Assembly: GCA_003222275.1 (NCBI GenBank)
Contig: QHVJ01000084.1
Coordinates: forward strand, 1 to 35,410
Origin: Acidobacteriota bacterium
GTDB taxonomy: Bacteria > Acidobacteriota > Vicinamibacteria > Fen-336
Reading direction: 5' to 3'
Length of the DNA: 35,410 nt
The notes below the pieces were generated by a model, which saw nothing but the letters and a program-made list of their open reading frames with translations, did no database searches and was not told the origin of the DNA. Shown here in pieces: positions 31,314 through 35,410 of this stretch. Both the position numbers and the translations under genes were made by a program. The stretch's first letter is position 1; each line of letters begins with the position of its first letter.

Positions 31314-32123
31314 ATGACGTCCGCGACCCCTTCCCCCGAGGCCGACCGCCTCCAGTTCGTCACCCGTAAGAGCGAGTCCCTCGGCGGGCGGGGTGACATC
31401 ACGCTCTTCGTCCCGCCGGCGGAGGGGGGCCCGTTGCCGCTCGTCATCCTCCTCAACGGCGTCTATGGCAGCCACCGCGCCTGGTACGAGCAGGGAGACG
31501 CGCACCACACCGCGCTACGGCTGATCGGCGACGGCCGGATCCGGCCCATGGTGCTGGCGATGCCCGCCGACGGCCTCTGGACCCTCGGCACGGGGTTCGT
31601 CCGCCACGTCGACGGCGCCTACGAGCACTGGATCATGGAAGACGTGATCGGCGCCGCGAGGGAAACGGTGCCCGACCTCGGGCCGGAGGTGTTCCTGGCC
31701 GGCCTCTCGATCGGGGGCTACGGCGCGCTGCGGCTGGGTGCGAAGTACGGCGGCCTCGTCCGCGGCATCTCGGCGCACTCCCCCATCACGCGCCTCCACG
31801 ACATGGCGCGCTTCGTGCCCGAGCCGAACAGCTACCTCGGCGACGAGCCCTTCGCCGGCGTGTGGATCGCCCGCCACCGCGCGACTCTTCCGCCGCTGCG
31901 CTTCGACTGCGGCACGGAGGACCCGCTCCTCGACGCCAGCCGGAGGCTGCACGACGAGCTCGTCCGGCAGAACGTCGTCCACCTGTACCAGGAGTACCCG
32001 GGGGCCCACGACTGGGACTACTGGAAGACCCACCTCGCCGACACGCTGCTCTTCTTCGAGCAGCGGCTCAGGGACGGCGTCGCGCCTTCAGCACCACATG
32101 AATCTCGTCGTTCCGCGGGTTGA
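31314..32123 (+). CDS. alpha/beta hydrolase, esterase D type
   Basis: ATG at 31314 is chosen over the upstream in-frame GTG because the conserved region starts just after it. The 269-residue product has the esterase D / S-formylglutathione hydrolase layout. The oxyanion region is LPLVILLNGVYGSHRAW, the nucleophile elbow is GLSIGGYG with Ser132, the acid is in RFDCGTEDPLL (Asp198 or Asp203), and the catalytic His232 is in YPGAHDWDYW. No signal peptide is present, so it is cytosolic. Its last 56 bases overlap the convergent exported-protein gene. Substrate unknown. Confidence 0.9.
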   Translation: MTSATPSPEADRLQFVTRKSESLGGRGDITLFVPPAEGGPLPLVILLNGVYGSHRAWYEQGDAHHTALRLIGDGRIRPMVLAMPADGLWTLGTGFVRHVDGAYEHWIMEDVIGAARETVPDLGPEVFLAGLSIGGYGALRLGAKYGGLVRGISAHSPITRLHDMARFVPEPNSYLGDEPFAGVWIARHRATLPPLRFDCGTEDPLLDASRRLHDELVRQNVVHLYQEYPGAHDWDYWKTHLADTLLFFEQRLRDGVAPSAPHESRRSAG

Positions 32124-32694
32124 CGAAGCGGCAAGCCACCCGGCCTTCTTCGTCCAGGGACACGACGGCGGGCACGCTCACCGCAGAGAGCAGCCACCCG
32201 GCGGGCAGCACGACGAGGTTCCACGGCCGGCCCAGGGTCCGGTCCCAGACGAGCTCGCCGTCCTTCACGAAGTAGCGCTCGGCGTCGGTGTAGGTCTCGA
32301 TCACCCGCACGCGCGCCGTCTCGCCGTCCGCCACCGGCTGGGGCAGGTCGGCCTGCACCACCACGCTGTCGTCGGGGGCGGGCTCCGGATAGTAGCCGAG
32401 CGCGTTCACGTCCTTGCCCGCCACGTTGTACGTCTTGAGCGTCTGGCCCGTGTCGAGGTCGACGACCACCGCCTGGGTGACGGTGCTGCCCTGGCGAACG
32501 AAGCTGTGCACCGAGCGCTGGCCGCGACGCGTCACCGTGAAGTCGTGGGAGATCTTGAACTGGCCGGTCTCCGGCGCCAGAAGCCAGTAGGTGATCTCGC
32601 GGTCCTGCTCCGCGCGGTGGAAGGAGGTCTGGGCCGCGGCGGGAGCGCCGTACGCGACCACGGCCGCCAACGCGACGACGTGAGCGCGCTTCAC
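32068..32694 (-). CDS. exported protein of unknown function, paralogue B
   Basis: GTG at 32694 overlaps the stop of the upstream paralogue (GTGA). The 208-residue product has a signal peptide (VKRAHVVALAAVVAYGAPAAAQ) and a beta-rich mature part. Aligned with paralogue A it shares LLAPxxxxFxIxxDxT, VRVIETYTDAERYFVKDGELVWDR versus IRIFKTYTDPKSYYAEGDRVVFDR, and LPAGWLLSAVSVPAVVSLDEEGRV versus LPAGYELVSCTVPAIVSTEADGRV. The family is not recognised. It is the last gene of an operon with the large membrane protein at the window edge. Confidence 0.8.
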   Translation of the reverse strand: MKRAHVVALAAVVAYGAPAAAQTSFHRAEQDREITYWLLAPETGQFKISHDFTVTRRGQRSVHSFVRQGSTVTQAVVVDLDTGQTLKTYNVAGKDVNALGYYPEPAPDDSVVVQADLPQPVADGETARVRVIETYTDAERYFVKDGELVWDRTLGRPWNLVVLPAGWLLSAVSVPAVVSLDEEGRVACRFVNPRNDEIHVVLKARRRP

Positions 32695-33305
32695 CGCGCG
32701 CTCCCCGCCGCGGGCCGCCGCCGGCCGACGATCTTCACCGGGAGCACGTCGTCCCGGTCGTTCACGAAGCTCGCCTTCACCCGGCCGTCGGCCTCCGTCG
32801 AAACGATGGCGGGAACGGTGCACGACACCAGCTCGTATCCGGCGGGCAGCAGCACCGCGTTGCGGAGGACGCCGAGGCCCCGGTCGAAGACGACCCGGTC
32901 CCCTTCGGCGTAATACGACTTCGGGTCGGTGTAGGTCTTGAAGATGCGGATCCTTCGTTCGCCGTCCTTCGGCACCGGGCTCGCCAGCTCCACCTTCACG
33001 AAGCGGGCCTGGTCCTTCACCGGCTCCCGCGTGAGACCGGCGGCGCGGGCCTGCGGGCCCGTCACCACTTCCCAGCGCAACGGCTTGCCGGAGGCCTGGT
33101 CCACGACGCGCTCGTCGGTCGCGATCGAGCCCTCGCGGATTGGATTCAGGAAGAAGCGGTCCCCCTCCCGCGCGGTGGTGACGTCGTAGGTGATCGCGAA
33201 GCGGTGGGAATCGGGCGCCAACAGCTCGTAGACCGTGAACTCGTCGTCAGCGGCTGCGGGCATGCTGAGCAGCACGAGCGGGATCAGGCTCCAGGCACGC
33301 CTCAT
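32691..33305 (-). CDS. exported protein of unknown function, paralogue A
   Basis: ATG at 33305 has a strong AGGAGGT ribosome-binding site. The 204-residue product has a signal peptide ending near PAAAD (about 19) and a beta-sandwich-like mature part with the shared blocks listed for paralogue B. Paired Lys/Arg segments (KDGERRIRIFKTYTD) and a conserved KTYTDPKSYY motif stand out. The C-terminus is basic (VGRRRPAAGSAR). Tandem position and clear similarity indicate duplication. The protein is probably periplasmic. Function unknown. Confidence 0.82.
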   Translation of the reverse strand: MRRAWSLIPLVLLSMPAAADDEFTVYELLAPDSHRFAITYDVTTAREGDRFFLNPIREGSIATDERVVDQASGKPLRWEVVTGPQARAAGLTREPVKDQARFVKVELASPVPKDGERRIRIFKTYTDPKSYYAEGDRVVFDRGLGVLRNAVLLPAGYELVSCTVPAIVSTEADGRVKASFVNDRDDVLPVKIVGRRRPAAGSAR

Positions 33306-33318
33306 GGGCGACCTCCTA

Positions 33319-35410
33319 TCATTTCAGGCGCAGCATCATCTCGCGGCCGGTGTCGATCGCGAGGCGCTGGCGGGCGATCGATTCGCTCACGCCGCGCCGC
33401 CCCACGAGCGTGGCCACCGGCTCCAGCGGCACGCTCACCACGACCGGCCGCCCCGCCACTGCGACGGGAGGCGCTCCCCCGGGCCGCAGCGTCCCCTCGC
33501 CGTCGGCGACGACCGTGAGCGACGAAAGGGGCTCCCGGGAGCGCACGAGCAGCTCGATCGTCCCTCGCCGGGCCCGGGCCTGGTCGTCCTCCACGCTCAC
33601 CGGACCGAGGAGGAAGGCCGTCGTTCCCGGGCCCAGGTGGAGCGCGTCGGAGAACCTCGGCCCGGTCCGGAAGACGGGCCCGCGCTCCAGGAGCAACGCC
33701 GCCGCGAGCACCGACGCCGCGACGGCGGCGAGGGTCCGGCTGGGCGAGACGCCCCCGCGTCCGCGGCCGGTGCCCCGGATCCAGATGCCGAGCGCCGCGA
33801 TGAGGGCCAGCCAGACGGACACGCGCAGGAAGAGGCCGGGCGCGGCCTCGGTCCACGTGCGGATGAACAGGTTCGGGATGTAGACGTTTCCGTCGGCGAA
33901 GATGCTGCGGGCCAGGAGCAGCGCGCAGTCGTTGGCGCCATGGGGGTCGGCCCACAGCGCCGCGGCGAAGAGTCCCGTCCAGGCCGTGAGGATCAGCATG
34001 AGGGCCACGACGCCACGCCGGCGCTCGGCGGCCACCGGCACCGCCGCCAGCGCGGCGGCCCACGGTGCGATGGGCATGAAGTAGCGGCCCAGGTTGCACA
34101 CCGCCCCGCTCCAGTTGTCGGCGGAGGCGACCGTGACGTAGTAGGCGGCCATGGCCGGCAGCCCCCACCGCAAGCGCGTCGCCCCCCGGCCACCGAGGAG
34201 AAGCCCGCCCGCGGCGAGCAGGTACACGGGCGCGTAGGGCAGGATCCCGTAGCGGGCGTCGAGGAGCAGGCCGAGCACGCCTTGCCCCACGCGCGCGGAG
34301 CTCACGCCGCCGGGTCCCCACGCGAGGTAGAGCGCATCCGGTCGGACGCTGCCGGTGATCGCGAAATTGTAGAGCGCGAAGAGATACGCGCTCACCACCT
34401 GGGGAACCAACAGAAGGACCAGCGCCCTGAGCGGCGCCAACTCGTTCACCACCTTCAGCAGAGCCATCAGGACGAGCACGGCCCACACGGGCAGGAACTT
34501 CTGGTGCAGCCAGGGCAGGTAAGCGAGGAGAAGTCCCATCCACGCCGCGGTCGAGGTCTTCCACCCGCGGCGGAAGAGGAGCGCGCGCAGCGCGAGCGCG
34601 AGCGCGAGGGCGCCGAGCATCTCGGGGTAGAACTGGAAGAAATAGAAAAGGAAGGGAGGGATGAGCGCGAGCCCCGCGGCCATCGCCGCCGAGAGGCCGG
34701 GGCGTCCCGTGGCGTCGCGGGCGAGGAGGAAGAGCGCGGAGACGAGGGCGGCGGCGAGGGCGTTCCACAGCAGGAGCGTGGCGCCCACGCGACCCCACGT
34801 CCCGCGCCACAGGTTCACGGCGCGGTCGAGCCGCAACGCCGGCGCGAGCAGCGCGGAGACGCCCGGGGCCAGGACGTGGTAGACGCCGCCCTCCTTGCCG
34901 CGCACGGTCTGGCGGGTGACGCGCGTGGCCCGGATGGCCGAGGCGCCGACCGCCCGCGGGCCATGAGCGAGCGCGGCGAGCATGCGGGCCGACTCCACCG
35001 CGACCGCGGCGGCCGCGGCGCGCACAGAGCCGCCGAGGCCGCGGACGGGCAGCGCCTCCATGGCCGCGCTCACGCCCTCCACGTCGAGGGTCAGGCCGTG
35101 TCCGATCGCCACCGCCATGCGCAGCGTCTTCGGCTCGTTGCCCGGATGGCCGTCCCAGTGCCGCGCCGATGACGGCGTCAGCAATGCATAGACGATGAAG
35201 GCGATCAGGCCCAGCGCCGCCGCTCCCGGCGCCGGCAGGCGGAGCCGGGGAGCGTGGGCGGCCACGAGCACAGCCAGCGTCGCCGCGTCCTGCGCGACAC
35301 CGAGGTCCTGGCCGAGGGCCACGGGGAGCGTGAACGCGTAGGGATACGAAGGCTGCAGGGCGAGCGACGCGAGCGCGAGAAGGGTGAGGACGGGCCGGAG
35401 GTAGAGCGGC
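33319..35410 (-). CDS. large multi-pass membrane protein, GT-C-like (5' end outside window)
   Basis: The frame stays open to the window edge. Codons upstream of a possible GTG at 35322 still encode a hydrophobic segment (LRPVLTLLALASLALQPSY), so the true start is outside. At least 690 residues are seen, with about eleven hydrophobic segments. The first extracytoplasmic loop contains HWDGHPGNEPKTLRMA, followed by a Gly/Ala region and VYHVLAPGVSALLAPALRLDRAVN. A C-terminal beta-rich domain ends RLAIDTGREMMLRLK. The topology fits GT-C glycosyltransferases of the bacterial ArnT/GT39-like type, but no acidic catalytic motif is certain. Thirteen bases separate it from the next gene, whose ribosome-binding site begins right after the stop. 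Confidence 0.75.
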   Translation of the reverse strand, partial: PLYLRPVLTLLALASLALQPSYPYAFTLPVALGQDLGVAQDAATLAVLVAAHAPRLRLPAPGAAALGLIAFIVYALLTPSSARHWDGHPGNEPKTLRMAVAIGHGLTLDVEGVSAAMEALPVRGLGGSVRAAAAAVAVESARMLAALAHGPRAVGASAIRATRVTRQTVRGKEGGVYHVLAPGVSALLAPALRLDRAVNLWRGTWGRVGATLLLWNALAAALVSALFLLARDATGRPGLSAAMAAGLALIPPFLFYFFQFYPEMLGALALALALRALLFRRGWKTSTAAWMGLLLAYLPWLHQKFLPVWAVLVLMALLKVVNELAPLRALVLLLVPQVVSAYLFALYNFAITGSVRPDALYLAWGPGGVSSARVGQGVLGLLLDARYGILPYAPVYLLAAGGLLLGGRGATRLRWGLPAMAAYYVTVASADNWSGAVCNLGRYFMPIAPWAAALAAVPVAAERRRGVVALMLILTAWTGLFAAALWADPHGANDCALLLARSIFADGNVYIPNLFIRTWTEAAPGLFLRVSVWLALIAALGIWIRGTGRGRGGVSPSRTLAAVAASVLAAALLLERGPVFRTGPRFSDALHLGPGTTAFLLGPVSVEDDQARARRGTIELLVRSREPLSSLTVVADGEGTLRPGGAPPVAVAGRPVVVSVPLEPVATLVGRRGVSESIARQRLAIDTGREMMLRLK

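Overview
The window is GC-rich (roughly 70% by eye) and tightly packed bacterial chromosome. Neighbouring genes often share stop/start bases (ATGA, GTGA, TTGA). It encodes outer-membrane beta-barrels, lipoproteins and periplasmic proteins, so the host is Gram-negative. Two eukaryotic-type Ser/Thr kinases with TPR-type extracytoplasmic tails, many hydrophobic GT-C enzymes, a lone sigma-54 activator and short-leader promoters fit Acidobacteriota best. Myxococcota or Methylomirabilota/Rokubacteria-like lineages remain possible. This placement is inference from gene content; no rRNA or other marker gene is present.

Region 1 (1-5460, plus strand) opens with the C-terminal part of a sigma-54 activator. 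A metal and redox block follows: a free-standing CuA-type domain overlapping a beta-barrel gene, two tandem cupredoxin lipoproteins, and a cytochrome c/FTR1 iron permease fusion overlapping a glutaredoxin-like gene. A near-perfect Fur-box-like dyad covers the start codon of the iron permease. I read this as an iron uptake locus with its own copper and heme electron carriers.

Region 2 (5444-15332, mostly minus) holds a PKD-type exported protein, a large PTPS-related membrane protein with a TPR tail, a single-domain response regulator (plus strand), an mrfB-mrfA (yprB-yprA) DNA-repair pair with a GTGA overlap, and Ser/Thr kinase 1.

Region 3 (15501-20628) holds a beta-barrel gene, two lower-GC genes (ASCH-domain protein and a DUF4386-like membrane protein), a 294-base intergenic stretch with a long imperfect inverted repeat, and Ser/Thr kinase 2, a paralogue of kinase 1 with an NTF2-like C-terminal domain.

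Region 4 (20745-26585) holds a radical SAM/SPASM protein with unusual cysteine spacing overlapping folE, then a glycan/lipid-sugar set on the minus strand (TIGR04282-type transferase, GT-C transferase, a 49-residue basic protein, a dolichyl-phosphate-mannose-synthase-like GT2), and a porin-like barrel.

Region 5 (26602-35410) holds a five-gene minus-strand operon with two ABC ATPases alternating with two ABC-2 permeases and an anchored DUF3352-like protein. A divergent esterase-D-type hydrolase follows. Last comes a minus-strand operon of a GT-C-like membrane protein (cut by the window edge) and two paralogous exported proteins. No tRNA, rRNA, CRISPR array, transposase or integrase was seen.
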